Shown: positions 23,901-30,959, counted from the stretch's first letter. The stretch is DNA of 64,000 bases from Maniola hyperantus (GCF_902806685.2 NC_048556.1:8308001-8372000), one strand, 5' to 3'. Notes: a model not told the origin generated them from the sequence alone. Translations and numbers: made by a program.

Positions 23901-26900
23901 GTGAAGTTTTATTTAAAACAAATATTAAAAGCAATAAAAATTCACATATTTGTGTCCCTGATATTGTGTAACTTCTATTTTTTAAAATTATGACGTAGTT
24001 TATGCTCTTGTCAAGAGCTGTTCAGGTGCAAACAAACTACAGTTGATGTTGTAGATTGTTGACGTGTCGTGAACAGGGCCGGCCCGCAATCCGTGCCCAT
24101 ACCTCATGACCTGTCACAGTGAAACAGTATATTATAATGCGTAAAAAAGACTTCTCACGCGCCATTTTAACTTAATGTGTGGGTAAAAGTACGATTTTAG
24201 ACATTATTTTAAAAGTGAATTGTACTCTTGACATGACAGTTGACCCATAGAGTTAAAATGGCGCGTGATCGATCGAAATTCGACGTCGTAACAACGTGCG
24301 TTGCGATCTAATAACACAGTAGTTTGTTTGCACCGTTATCCAAGTGATCGGTTAGTGTATAGTAGGTACATATAGAGTTAAGTGAGCGCGCATATAGCGC
24401 GTCGGTTCCGCGACGACCGTCGCCTGACGCGTGTGTTGTGCGTAGATGGGTGCCGCGGCCGGCGCGGGCATTATGGGGTCGCAGCTCGCGCGGCAACTGG
24501 TCGCGCCGCTGCCGTCGCCCGTCCGCCCCTACGTACGGACGCCCCGTTTGTACCACGCACTCAACACCGCTTCCCATATTGGCGTCGCCCTTCGGCTCAT
24601 GCTCGCACACCGACAGTCGCCCGACCCCGCTCACCACACCACTCATCATAATTGGGCACTCTCCCCAACCCCCCACACTTTTCAGACATTATTTTTAGCA
24701 TTCGCAAATAATTTATTAATAGCCGATTCCCGTGATGTCATCCTCGGGGATTTAATTTTAATGATTTCCATGGAAATTTGACTATCCAGGATAATAGTAA
24801 TTTAACCTTAGTTCATGCACGTTCATGTTTCCAGGATGCCAACTATGTCTGTGCAAAATGTAATTTCTTCAGTCCTGGGTTCTTTTTCGCGGTTAGACAT
24901 AGTCTTCCGCTGTACGTGAAAAATTTAACGGTATTTAGAAAAAAAACATTTAATAGATCTGTGACTTGTGAGTTGTTTCCAAAAGGATCTCCAGTCAGTA
25001 TAAAGTTATACGTTGGGATAGCACTGATCCTAAAAATTTTATTTAGTAACTTAAAATAAAAAAATTGTTGCAAAACAATTTTTGAATTCATTTTACGTTG
25101 TCCGCACCTGGTTCTACTAGCTTTATAGTACTTTTTACATACTATAGTAGGTACAATTTTTTTTTGTGCACTTTTAGAAAATTAATATATTCACTTGTTT
25201 TATCATAATATAGTACATTATACACCAGGCATCACTCGATCGCAGTAAAGTTAGCGTCATTCTACAACACTCGTTACCACCGACGTCTCTGTATATAAAA
25301 CCCAATTATGATGTGGTGTTCTTTCGTCGTCTGTACTGCTTCTCACAATGTGTATGGCGCCGATTGGACGATAGGTTCTGTACACTGACCTCTAATAATT
25401 CAAATACGCTGGACTTGCGATTGCCGACCTGTTTTTGAAGCGATTTAATTTCGTCATTTTGGCGCTAATAGCAGCAGTGAGTGTCGTGTGAGCATACTCG
25501 GAACTAAAAGTTAGTGTCAACATGTCTTACCATTTGACACAATCCAATTTTAATTCCTAGTAAGCTCGATGAAGCGCTTCGAATCGGTACAAAAAATAAC
25601 TCATTTTTTCTGACACACCTCTTCCAGCAAACTATATAAGTCCATTTCAGTGGTTCTGTATCAGTCAGTTCCGTCAATTATGAGGGATGGAGCAGAGAAT
25701 TATTATCCAGATTCATGCAAAATCAGTTTACGATTTTACATTTACAGTCGAAATTATTAATCAATCTGTCTGTAATCTATCGATAAATTACTTAGCAACA
25801 GTGTTATTTGTCAAAAAATGTATGTTTTTTCTGTCAAATAACCACTTTGCTAAGTAACTTATGTATAGATTACGAATAGATTGATTATTGATTTTGTGTT
25901 AAATGGTACCTAGGCCATCCGTCAGTCACAACAGTGACTGTGGCAACAAGACCTATCGTCTAATGCACGCCTATGATTGTGTCGTGGACTACAGATGTCA
26001 CGGAGCGGGGAGCAAACTCATCCGTGGTTTTGGCTTCATTTAATTTATACGAATAATACCACTCGCTTAACGAAATTTCAAGCTGTCACTGTTAATTTTT
26101 CTTCAGTTTTAGTTTTAACTAAATTTTGGCTTGCGGTGTGATTAATTGGCTATCCGTTTGTCGGCCGCAGCGCCGCAACGGAACACAAAAACAACCCGAC
26201 TCTTTCAAAATTTAACCAAAAACAAAAAAACATGGAAGTTAAGGTTTAGAGTGTGTGGTGGTGGCTTTACGTGATGAATATGTCACTGATTCATTTGCAT
26301 GCATTCACAGCGTTGACTTACTTTACCGGCAAGACCCACAATCGCGCTCCAAAAGTGTTTGAGACAATTAGGGCTCAAGCACTTTTTCGTTCATTCTGTA
26401 AAGCTTCCCGGCACATCGAACTTTAGAAAGATGATGAGTGTAGAGCGATGTCCCTGTCGTTGAAACCGACGAGACGTCACATAGACGATGCTCTACGAAG
26501 CAAAAATCTCTTTCTAAAGTTTGATGTGTTGGTATTTCATGCCAAATTGAAATTGAACTTTACTGTAACGAAAAAATATTTAAGTTTCAGTGAATTTGTT
26601 TTTGCTATCCGATAACGCGTTTCTCCCTACTGATGAGGTTTTCTTAGCGATTAGTAGTCTTGTTGGTATAGTAAGTCAACATTTCACAGTTATCATGTAA
26701 GCTTAGCTGTAAGTGGAACTACGTCGTCGTAGCTTTGTACAGTGCGGTGGAGCCGGACGTATCTCGACGAGTCGATTCTAATAATCCATTAACTTTAAGC
26801 TTCTGATCCATAGCATATTTTGTTGTATCGTTCTGAAATGTCATCGAAAAATATCAATAGTTATACTGTCATCACGCATTATGTGATCCCATATCGAAGT

Positions 26901-29900
26901 AATATTGATGGCATTGACAATATTGCAGCTAAAGTAATATAATAAACCTTGTGGAAATTCTTAGGTACCATGATGATCACCACTGTCATGACAACGAAAA
27001 ACACCACCCTTTTGTGTACTTTTGATTATTTTGGCTGGAACAATTTTGTCCCCGGCTCAAGAAAATTTACATAAATATATAAGTATAAATTTTGCGCTTG
27101 GCGCATTATCTTTCAAATACAAATACATTAGGTAAAAGTCATGCAATGGATCATGGGCTTAACAGGCTTATTGAGATCTGTCCTATCCATTTGTCGATAA
27201 AATCATTAATGGACGCATAGAGGGCTCATGGCTAGTGTAATCAAGTTGTTCAAACAAGGATGTTGGAAGTATGATTATATTTGAAGTTGTACAGATTGAC
27301 CCGTTCTGTAAAATTTGGTTCCTAACAAATAAATAATATACTTCCAACTTTTTGTATATCCATTGCAATTTATTTTGAAATGTTTGCTCTCCTAAAGGTT
27401 AAATTCTAAATCAAAGCATTACTTTGAAATTTCTGTAATAGTATTTTACATATTTTTGTTTCTTGTTGCAATAAGTTTTGGTTTACATCAACGAGTTTAA
27501 TTTTACTTAAATATGTAAATAAACATTTCAATTGTTTTGGAGAAATAAATAAGGCCTTTAAACTTCCTAATTAGCGAGTAAGGTGGTCGAAACTTTAGGA
27601 GAGCAACGGATGCCATTGGTATAAATGATATGCATATACATAACACGCACAATACGACGTGAAGGGAGGCGCGGGAGCCGGGGCAGCCAACGCGGCGGCG
27701 GCGGGCGTCCCTCGGCGGCACCCTGACTTCGCGAAGGCGGAGGGCGGGTTCCCCCCCAACGCAAGCGCGGCGGGCGGCGCGCCCACCCGGTTCGCGGGCG
27801 GCGCGTGGGGCGGCGCCTTCCCGCGCGCCGCGCCCGCGCCCGCCTGGCGCCCGCCCGCGCCGCTACCGCACGCGCCGCTGCACCACGCGCCGCCCTGGCC
27901 GCAGCCGCACCCGCACCAGCCCTACCACCCGCCGGTAAGTTACAATTCACAACAAATCTACTGTACATCTGCCCTTTCAATTCTTTGGACCGAGTTGGGT
28001 TAATCTTATGTAATTTGCCTGTGTGGTCTGAAAGTCATTGTACAGACTTTTTTCTTTGCTATTCCATTCGTTATTTATGAGCTAGGAGCAATTTTGGGCT
28101 TAATTTGATACTTTTTCCGACAGGGTACGACGGCAGGCGTGGGTCAGATCAAAAGAGAGTTAACGTTTCCTCCGGACTGCGTAGAAGCTACCGTTCCCGC
28201 CACTGAAAAGCGAAGACGACTGACGAAAGCAGACGTGGCACCCGTCGACGCGTGGCGGATAATGATGGCGCTCAAGTCGGGCCTCCTGGCCGAGACCTGC
28301 TGGGCGCTCGACATCCTGAACATACTCCTGTTCGATGACAACTGCATAGGATACTTCGGCCTGCAACACATGCCGGGCCTGCTCGACCTCCTGCTGGAAC
28401 ACTTCCAGAAGAGCCTCAGTGACGTGTTCGACGCACCCGCCACCGAGAGCGAGCCCTGGTACGCGCCGCCCTCCAGCCCCGAGCCCGTCGCGAAAGCGAA
28501 ACGAAGAGTGGAGCCGCCCGACCCCGGCGACCGCGTGCCCCTGTTGTCCGGCGAGAACTTCACGCTGGAGTCGCGGCGGCGCCTGCCCGTCACGCTGGCG
28601 TCGCGCCCCGACGACGAGCTGTTCGCGCCCAGCGACGACGAGCCCGACCGTGACGTTGACGACGTGACGGAGCCCTGGCAACTCAGCGGCGACTCGGCCG
28701 CGCACGTCATCCCTCCGCCGCGCGGTGAGCTCGTGCACCTGCCCTTCGCGCGCGTGCTGCCCGGTGCGGTGCGCGAGCCGCCCGCCACGCCAGCACCCGC
28801 CGCGCCCGCTACGCCTGCCACGCCTGCCACGCCCGCCGCGCCCGCCACGCCCGGCGACAACCTGGACAACGAGCCCATGGAGTTGGAGCCCGAGCGCCGG
28901 CCCGCGCTGCAGGTGCGCGACCCCGCCGGCGTGCTCAAGCGGCGCCGTCTCGAGGACTACGAGGATGAGTGCTACACGCGCGACGAGCCCAGCCTCAACC
29001 TCGTGGGCGAGACGCGCGACGCGCTCGCCAAGCGCTGCGTGGCGCTTTCCAACATCCTGCGCGGCCTCACATTCGTGCCCGGCAACGAGGCGGAGTTCGC
29101 GCGCTCGGGCGCCTTCCTGGCGCTGGCCGGCAAGCTGCTGCTGCTGCACCACGAGCACGCGCCGCGTGCCGCTCGCGCACGCGCCTATGAGCGCGCGGCG
29201 CGCGACGAAGGCGATGCGGACGCGTGCTGCTCCAGCCTGCGTGGCGCGGCCGAGTGGTGGTGGGACGCGCTGGCGGCGCTACGCGAGGACGCGTTGGTGA
29301 GCTGCGCCAACATCGCGGGTGCCGTGGAGCTGGGCTCGCAACCCGAGGCCGTGGCGCGGCCGCTGCTGGACGGGCTGCTGCACTGGAGCGTGTGTCCTGC
29401 TGCCGTGGCGGGCGACGCGCCGCCGGGCGCGAGCGCGGCGTCGCCGCTGTCGCCTCGCCGCCTGGCGCTAGAGGCGCTGTGCAAGCTGTGCGTGACGGAC
29501 GCCAACGTGGACCTGGTGCTGGCCACGCCGCCGCGCGGGCGGCTGGCGGCGCTGTGCGCGGGGCTGGCGCGCGACCTGTGCCGGCCCGAGCGGCCCGTGG
29601 TGCGCGAGTTCGCCGTCAACCTGCTGCACTACCTGGCGGGCGCGGGCGGCGCGGCGGCGCGCGCGGTGGCGCTGCACGCGCCGGCTGTGGCGCAGCTGGT
29701 GGCGTTCATCGAGCGCGCAGAGCAGACGGCGTTGGGCGTGGCCAACCAGCACGGCGTGGCGGCGCTGCGCGACAACCCCGACGCGATGGGCACGTCGCTG
29801 GATATGCTGCGGCGCGCGGCCGCCACGCTGCTGCGCCTGGCGGAGCGCGCCGAGAACCGGCCGCTGCTGCGGCGCCACGAGCGGCGCCTGCTGTCGCTGG

Positions 29901-29989
29901 TGATGTCGCAGATCCTGGACCAGAAGGTGGCGCACGAGCTGGCGGACGTGCTGTGGCACTGCAGCCAGGCGCCGAGCGAGCCGCAGTGA
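5669..29989 (+). CDS. osa: osa / ARID1 (BAF250) SWI-SNF subunit, 3' part, 12 exons
   Basis: This encodes the C-terminal part of Osa, the ARID-domain subunit that defines the BAP form of the Brahma (SWI/SNF) chromatin remodeller in the nucleus. Twelve exons splice in frame: 5669-5976, 6573-6747, 7370-7530, 9410-9451, 15059-15247, 17310-17526, 17893-18009, 21073-21147, 22562-22649, 22849-23107, 27665-27934, 28124-29989. Junction phases agree throughout and yield 1255 residues plus stop. By rough residue number: 1-215 Pro/Ser/Gly-rich linker; 230-345 ARID; 365-634 Gly/Pro/Tyr/His-rich, likely disordered; 640-770 a conserved ARID1 segment (FPPDCVEA, WRIMMALKSGLLAE, WALDILNILLFDD); about 920-1240 BAF250_C (ALAKRC, FVPGNEAEF, LLLLHHEH, EWWWDAL, LDGLLHW, NVDLVLATPP). 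The order matches Drosophila Osa and human ARID1A/B. The first exon starts in mid-codon, so upstream exons are missing. Introns carry many transposons. Confidence 0.95.
6573..6747 (+). CDS. osa: osa exon B
   Basis: Acceptor GTGTTGCAG; donor AGCAG/GTGGGT. It starts in phase 0 and leaves one base. The product runs QAGRHMGPPGEAMPPP to DEGSQQSTLSNASA. The QSTLSNASA segment matches the conserved stretch just before the ARID region in insect Osa. Very GC-rich compared with the flanking introns. Confidence 0.92.
7370..7530 (+). CDS. osa: osa exon C
   Basis: Acceptor TGTTTCCAG; donor CCC/GTGAGT. The two first bases complete the codon begun in exon B. The product (SGEEPCGTPKASRKEFG ... WPRPPSSP) follows the Osa pattern SGED-x-TPK-SRK ... 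NWPRP-SP. Ser/Pro-rich linker upstream of ARID. Ends in phase 0. Confidence 0.93.
8945..9207. repeat. Large inverted repeat (foldback), arms about 120 bp
   Basis: The left arm (AGAGCGATTTCGTAAAACC, TGCATCAATCATT, GTGATTGG, CCAATAGTGAGCGA) is mirrored by the right arm (TCGCTCACTATTGG, CCAATCACAA, AATGATTGATGCA, GGTTTTACGAAATCGCCCT). The arms differ by scattered substitutions; the loop is short. It has no coding capacity and looks like a MITE/foldback element inside an osa intron. Confidence 0.8.
9410..9451 (+). CDS. osa: osa micro-exon D, 42 bp
   Basis: Acceptor GTATTTCAG, donor AAAG/GTTTAT, phase 0 on both sides. It encodes 14 residues, VFNSHIPPESYRSK. These align with the VFN-HVP-PQEPFRS segment that joins the Pro-rich part to the ARID domain in Drosophila Osa, which supports a real exon despite its size. 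Confidence 0.88.
9581..10582. mobile_element. 1-kb non-autonomous TIR transposon, copy 1
   Basis: Terminal inverted repeats GGCTACTTGAC / GTCAAGTAGCC lie directly inside TA dinucleotides. A second, nearly colinear copy occupies 31970-32967. No open frame long enough for a transposase. The internal part at about 9826-10053 is a copy of dispersed repeat D, present in both copies, so the element amplified after picking it up. TIR and TA suggest a Tc1/mariner-like target, but AT is also possible. It lies in the osa D-E intron. Confidence 0.85.
11474..11657. repeat. MITE-2 foldback element, copy 1
   Basis: Nearly the whole length is an inverted repeat. TACAGTACGC...ACATCGGCC...GACATTTCGGCTTTGTAGAGCG is mirrored by CGCTCTACAAATCTG-type, GGTCGATGTAC and TTCTGCCGCTTACTGTA words. 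Other copies: 20729-20905, 26405-26545, 47180-47343. Confidence 0.8.
12027..14965 (-). mobile_element. Non-LTR retrotransposon (LINE), antisense in osa intron
   Basis: The reverse strand carries a long uninterrupted frame followed by about 320 bp of 3' sequence ending in a (TAAA)n tail (seen as ATTT repeats at 12027-12058). The 5' end cannot be fixed: the open frame runs without a stop past 14965 towards the osa exon at 15059. 5' truncation is likely, since only the C-terminal half of the endonuclease is recognisable. The tail type and the WNSLP-type C-terminus are seen in CR1/L2-like clades, but the clade is not proven. Confidence 0.9.
12350..14965 (-). CDS. LINE endonuclease (partial) and reverse transcriptase ORF
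   Basis: The 871-codon frame has no internal stop. Residues 82-85 are GDFN and about 160 is SYHD; both are signatures of the apurinic-type endonuclease. The reverse transcriptase follows: FRPISILPFLSKVLERIV, FQSGFRPGHST, LLDFSNAFNNVD (motif A), GVPQGGVLSPLLFSI, and catalytic YADD at residues 591-594. A long C-terminal extension contains WNSLP near the end. The usual N-terminal part of the endonuclease is missing or not recognised. The start given (a TTG) is arbitrary, since the same frame continues upstream. The element may be recent, as the frame is unbroken; activity cannot be judged from one 5'-incomplete copy. Confidence 0.92.
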   Translation of the reverse strand: MASVQSMIFVRISQGSSSWINHLKNFMVFNKSDHLFIQVLFGHLKLLLGVVYSPSLHIDYFHNFENLLEQFSTSADHTIIMGDFNTCLIKDDHRARKLRDIINSSNLHILPTNATHYSPNCTPSLLDLMIVSSPQHVDNHGQFPAEAFSYHDLIFSSYIIRPPKAKPTVVMRRSFKNFNNSLFMSDLNNIDWAAVFSANTIDNKLDVFNSLLTGLFDVHAPLRPVKLKHLPAPWLTPEIKALMNKRNRAKSKYKLCPTVTNRENYKKLRNRCSKVCRDAQRNFICNSLKDSNTSKTWRFLNTLGIGRQQKKTHRIPDLDTLNQHFTTAGTLDSQIKQATLNNLRSMPIPNYPPFQFSDVTLDEMKKHVVAIKSDAMGFDGISRRMILLLLDNIAPILCHIFNFSLSSCTFPSEWGKAFVIPIPKTSNPTSPTHFRPISILPFLSKVLERIVNKQLSLFLTKNNILSSFQSGFRPGHSTVTALIKVCDDIRKGMDNKLVTVLILLDFSNAFNNVDFDLLLAILSSLNVSADVINWFRSYLSGRQQCIKIDGKCSTLSPLSAGVPQGGVLSPLLFSIFINTISSVISSSFHFYADDLQIYTSETVERIPAAINTLNSDLAKVCEWCKCYGLAVNPIKSQVIIIGNPRILSKLHNLPAVRFDGIALPYSNKVKNLGLILDNSLSWGPQVGEVGRRIFATIGYLRRLKNLLPIKTKITLANTLLLPILDYGDSCYPDLTQELLNKLERLQNMCIRFIFGLRKYDHVSEFRAKLKWLPVSRRREMHALSLLYRILYYPQTPSYLKERFSYLGENNQFSLRSSTDNKLMTPHSCTVYYGNSFTSNSVKLWNSLPAGIRQAKSLNSFKNRLKNYYLSM
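15059..15247 (+). CDS. osa: osa exon E: first half of ARID domain
   Basis: Acceptor TTGTTGCGCCAG; donor GAG/GTGAGT; phase 0 on both sides; 63 residues. KSDSLGKLYEMDD, RRGWVERLLAFMEDRRTPI, CPTISKQPLDLYRLYLLV and RDRGGFVE form helices 1-4 of the ARID fold, which binds DNA with little sequence preference in Osa/ARID1. Almost identical to fly and human ARID1. A LINE lies just upstream, and a partial copy of this exon lies 48 bp downstream of its donor. Confidence 0.97.
15295..15353 (+). pseudogene. Partial duplicate of osa ARID exon E in the next intron
   Basis: This 59-bp segment matches exon E bases 15095-15153 at an exact 200-bp offset, with only a few substitutions. In the exon's frame it would read DAPERCGWVERLLGFMEERR, against DAPERRGWVERLLAFMEDRR in the exon. 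It has no acceptor of its own and stops matching after ERR. It looks like the relic of a local tandem duplication. Confidence 0.85.
15952..16045. repeat. Short tandem duplication, unit about 57 bp
   Basis: CAAATATAATTTATTTATAG with TTGTATGGAGCA is followed by CAAATATAGTTTATATGAAT with TTGTATGGAGCA. Both units sit among GC-rich GCGC words (GTGCGGCGAGTTGCGG, CGTCGCGCAGCG). Intronic; no function assigned. Confidence 0.5.
16940..17130. repeat. Dispersed repeat with CGTC/CGCC/TGTC microsatellite
   Basis: Contains AGGGTTCCGTACC, GGGACCCTAATACTAAG, then runs of CGTC, CGCC and TGTC (17009-17062) and ATCTCGTGAACCGT. This is a repeat type common in Lepidoptera; a related head (AACCGGCCAAGTGCGAGTC) is at about 59850-59920. 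Confidence 0.65.
17310..17526 (+). CDS. osa: osa exon F: second half of ARID domain
   Basis: Acceptor TTTGAAG, donor GCAG/GTGAGG. Starts in phase 0 and leaves one base. VTKNKTWKDIAGLLGIG, SSSAAYTLRKHYTKNLLAYE and CHFDRGGIDPQPI complete the ARID domain (TWKDIA and YTLRKHY are hallmark words), followed by a Lys/Ser/Asn linker. The acceptor has only a short pyrimidine tract, but protein identity leaves no doubt. Confidence 0.97.
17527..17745 (-). repeat. Decayed SINE-A abutting the exon F donor
   Basis: Reverse-oriented, strongly diverged SINE-A: CAGGTGCAGATTGGCAAACTTCACA, ATTATGGAAATCTCTCAG and CTTCACCGTTAAAACAAGCGATATTTAATTA match body words of fuller copies. Homology begins within tens of bases of the exon F splice donor, so its insertion nearly hit the splice site. 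Confidence 0.6.
17893..18009 (+). CDS. osa: osa exon G
   Basis: Acceptor AATGTGTCAG; donor GCAAG/GTAGGC; phase 1 on both sides. The product GSSNSAEQFGAGGAAQAG ... MDGYPAHYAPYPPQPNQPQ is a Gly/Ala/Pro/Tyr-rich linker after the ARID domain. Identified by frame continuity, composition and splice sites. Confidence 0.85.
18030..18590. repeat. CA/CCA-rich strand-asymmetric minisatellite tract
   Basis: Two blocks (about 18030-18235 and 18365-18585) consist almost only of A, C and T on the plus strand, built from variants of ACCACACAATA and CCCACA. G is nearly absent. The intervening 130 bp is ordinary. Begins 20 bp after exon G. Confidence 0.8.
20087..20218. repeat. MITE-3 foldback element, copy 1
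   Basis: GAACTCACTCGCCATTTTTGCTC...TGTGTCAACT is mirrored by AATTGACACATAGAGG...GAGCAAATATGGCGAGCGAGTTC. A related copy lies at 24150-24270 with GCGCGCCATTTTAAC-type arms. Confidence 0.7.
20729..20905. repeat. MITE-2 foldback element, copy 2
   Basis: TACAGTATGCGGCAGAAAATAATGTAC and ACATTTAGAATGAGATTTCGG at the left are mirrored by CATTCTAAACGTCGATGTGCATTATTTTCTGCCGT at the right. The core is TTGTAGAGCGTTGTCTCTGTCACTC. Confidence 0.8.
21073..21147 (+). CDS. osa: osa exon H
   Basis: Acceptor GTGGTTGTAG; donor CCCAG/GTACTC; phase 1 on both sides, 75 bp. The product GGPGGDNLAASNPFDEPPGP includes an SNPFDE motif. Assigned to osa by frame, composition and position. The 5' splice site is weaker than most. 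Confidence 0.82.
21196..21545. repeat. Large inverted repeat (foldback), arms over 130 bp
   Basis: The left arm (GTACAAAAGGAATTTGATTCTTGAATG, ACGTTCTACAAAT, GCCTGGTT, CAGATTTGTC, CGCTTTAGA) is mirrored by the right arm (TCTAAAGCG, GACAAATCTG, AACCAGGC, ATTTGTAGAACGT, CATTGAATTTGATTGCTCAGTATTCAAG). Central loop about 30-40 bp. MITE-like, no coding. Confidence 0.75.
21546..22561 (+). other. osa intron H-I, remaining part
   Basis: AT-rich sequence up to the exon I acceptor. No repeat family, RNA gene or exon recognised. Confidence 0.5.
22562..22649 (+). CDS. osa: osa exon I
   Basis: Acceptor TGCGTTACAG; donor ATCG/GTTAGT. Enters in phase 1, leaves in phase 2. The product GYQQGYGYEYGPSYPANRPV, then YPPYGPEGD(R), is a Tyr/Gly/Pro-rich disordered segment typical of the post-ARID part of ARID1 proteins. 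Confidence 0.85.
22849..23107 (+). CDS. osa: osa exon J (Gly-Tyr then His-Pro rich)
   Basis: Acceptor TAATTACAG completes the split CG/G arginine codon; donor GAG/GTGACT; ends phase 0. The product starts GYASGGEYRYGGYGGYRAG and ends in a run of HP, PHPP and HPPQQPHE repeats. Extreme low-complexity composition and high GC; probably disordered. Frames on the opposite strand over this exon are composition artefacts. Confidence 0.85.
24150..24270. repeat. MITE-3 foldback element, copy 2
   Basis: CTCACGCGCCATTTTAACTTAATG...GTACGATTTTAGACA is mirrored by CTCTTGACATGACAGTTGACCCA...GAGTTAAAATGGCGCGTGATC. It lies directly upstream of the GC-rich stretch that may be an alternative exon. Confidence 0.65.
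24446..24532 (+). CDS. Possible alternative or internal osa exon
   Basis: A GC-rich island (about 24386-24650) in an AT-rich intron holds ATG at 24446 directly after a TAG acceptor-like triplet, in phase 0 with exon J and exon K. The frame reads MGAAAGAGIMGSQLARQLVA and on through PSPVRPY; a weak donor-like TAC/GTACGG would keep phase 0. It could be an osa exon, a first exon from an internal promoter, or chance. No similarity recognised. End position is tentative. Confidence 0.25.
25745..25905. repeat. Inverted repeat (foldback)
   Basis: TTATTAATCAATCTGTCTGTAATCTAT with AATTACTTAGCAA and GTTATTTGTCA is mirrored by TGTCAAATAAC, TTGCTAAGTAACTT and ATAGATTACGAATAGATTGATTATT. Loop about 20 bp. 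MITE-like. Confidence 0.7.
26405..26545. repeat. MITE-2 foldback element, copy 3
   Basis: GCACATCGAACTTTAGAAAGA and GTAGAGCGATGTCCCTGTCG are mirrored by GATGCTCTACGAAGC and TCTTTCTAAAGTTTGATGTG. The outer arms have diverged from the other copies. Confidence 0.7.
27665..27934 (+). CDS. osa: osa exon K
   Basis: Donor CCG/GTAAGT is strong. The acceptor is inferred at GTGAAG/GGAGGC, phase 0, without a pyrimidine tract but after about 60 bp free of AG. The product GGAGAGAANAAAAGVPRRHP, then DFAKAEGGFPPN and a Pro/Ala/His-rich tail ending HPHQPYHPP, is 90 residues. The RHPDFAK word looks conserved. Frames exons J and L correctly. The left boundary is the least certain in the gene. Confidence 0.78.
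28124..29989 (+). CDS. osa: osa terminal exon L with BAF250_C domain
   Basis: Acceptor TTTTTCCGACAG, phase 0; stop TGA at 29987-29989; 621 residues. The start (IKRELTFPPDCVEA ... RRRLTKADVAPVDAWRIMMA, LKSGLLAE, WALDILNILLFDD) and the C-terminal half (DALAKRCVALSNILRGLTFV, LAGKLLLLHHEH, EWWWDALAALREDALVSCAN, LLDGLLHW, LCVTDANVDLVLATPP, DMLRRAAATLLRLA) follow human ARID1A/B closely. This is the armadillo-like BAF250_C region that contacts the SWI/SNF core. Between them lie an acidic stretch and an Ala-Thr-Pro repeat (28789-28853). The exon is extremely GC-rich, so long open frames occur on every strand; they are shadows. Confidence 0.97.
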   Translation, partial: GTTAGVGQIKRELTFPPDCVEATVPATEKRRRLTKADVAPVDAWRIMMALKSGLLAETCWALDILNILLFDDNCIGYFGLQHMPGLLDLLLEHFQKSLSDVFDAPATESEPWYAPPSSPEPVAKAKRRVEPPDPGDRVPLLSGENFTLESRRRLPVTLASRPDDELFAPSDDEPDRDVDDVTEPWQLSGDSAAHVIPPPRGELVHLPFARVLPGAVREPPATPAPAAPATPATPATPAAPATPGDNLDNEPMELEPERRPALQVRDPAGVLKRRRLEDYEDECYTRDEPSLNLVGETRDALAKRCVALSNILRGLTFVPGNEAEFARSGAFLALAGKLLLLHHEHAPRAARARAYERAARDEGDADACCSSLRGAAEWWWDALAALREDALVSCANIAGAVELGSQPEAVARPLLDGLLHWSVCPAAVAGDAPPGASAASPLSPRRLALEALCKLCVTDANVDLVLATPPRGRLAALCAGLARDLCRPERPVVREFAVNLLHYLAGAGGAAARAVALHAPAVAQLVAFIERAEQTALGVANQHGVAALRDNPDAMGTSLDMLRRAAATLLRLAERAENRPLLRRHERRLLSLVMSQILDQKVAHELADVLWHCSQAPSEPQ

Positions 29990-30167
29990 CGCGGGCGGCG
30001 GGCCTGAGACTGAGCGCGTGTACATAGTGAGCGGCCCGCGCCCAAGTTCCTTATTTATGTCCACGACGGTTCGTACAGTTCATACGAGAGTGTCGATGTG
30101 CTATAATCGATTTCTATTGTTCGATTGGTGAAACAGATGTATTATAACTCGTAATTTTGATTTTTAT

Positions 30168-30173
30168 AATAAA
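30168..30173 (+). terminator. osa: osa polyadenylation signal AATAAA
   Basis: Canonical AATAAA 179 bp after the stop codon, followed by a GT/T-rich stretch (CTTGAATCTGTTTATTGGTTTTATG). The 3' UTR would thus be about 200 bp. It is the first good signal after the stop. Confidence 0.75.
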
Positions 30174-30959
30174 ATGGGACTTGAATCTGTTTATTGGTTT
30201 TATGATGGAGATTTTATACCTAGTGACGAGTGAGGAGCTTATGTGGGCTATAAGTTTAATTAAGTTTAATGTGAATTATTACAATAATCTATAATATATT
30301 GAAATTGAATCTGATTTCATAATTTTTTTTCTAATTGGCATTTTTAAATTCCATACCTGACTCCGATTCACCAAATTGAGATTTTTTGTTTTGAAATATT
30401 TTACATTTAGACACATTCTGTAAATAGAAAAAATACCAAATATGGGTATCCATATTTTTGTCAATATTAGAAATTAACAATTATACTTAGCCAAATAAAA
30501 TTACAATTTTGTAATTTGCGAACCTTTTTTTATTTTTTTTAAATTGCATTTATTTTTGTACAGTGATCGTTCTTAATATGTACGTATGTTTGTTTCTAAA
30601 TTTTACGAGATAAAAAATACTTGTACTTGTTTTACTTGTTTTTAACTAAATTATCAAAGTAGTCCAAAAATATACTGCAATACTTCAAAGTCAGAAGCCA
30701 GTTGTAGGGAAAGAAACAAATTATTTTGACCGTGTTCTGTTGTTCTAAATTGACTCAGGTCTTGGATGCTTCTTCTGATAACTACGATACCGGAAAAGCT
30801 GAACACAAGTCAGTAGGACGATTATAAATCTAATACATATAGCTACTTGGTGCCTTGGTAGTTTAATTGATGCTAAACTTCTCGAATTCCTGACAAAAAA
30901 TACCGGCTGGTTTTTTTAAAAAATCGAATCGATTTAGCCACATTCGCAGCAAGCCAATT

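Larger units (their letters stand above)
23108..27664 (+). other. osa intron J-K, 4.6 kb
   Basis: AT-rich. It contains a MITE-3 copy (24150-24270), a GC-rich open stretch that may be an alternative exon (24446 onward), a foldback at 25745-25905 and a MITE-2 copy (26405-26545). No A-G dinucleotide occurs between about 27603 and the exon K acceptor at 27663-27664. Elsewhere nothing is recognised. Confidence 0.6.

Noticed and set aside
28144..28938. 264-codon reverse-strand open frame under the last osa exon
   Set aside because: Shadow of a very GC-rich exon; stop codons are rare in all frames there, and the product is Ser/Gly/Ala filler with no domain.
28160..29158. 332-codon reverse-strand open frame
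   Set aside because: Same reason: it mirrors conserved BAF250_C codons and has no independent start, promoter or similarity.
29224..30027. 267-codon plus-strand frame overlapping the osa C-terminus
   Set aside because: Frame-shifted reading of GC-rich osa; Gly/Arg/Ala-rich artefact.
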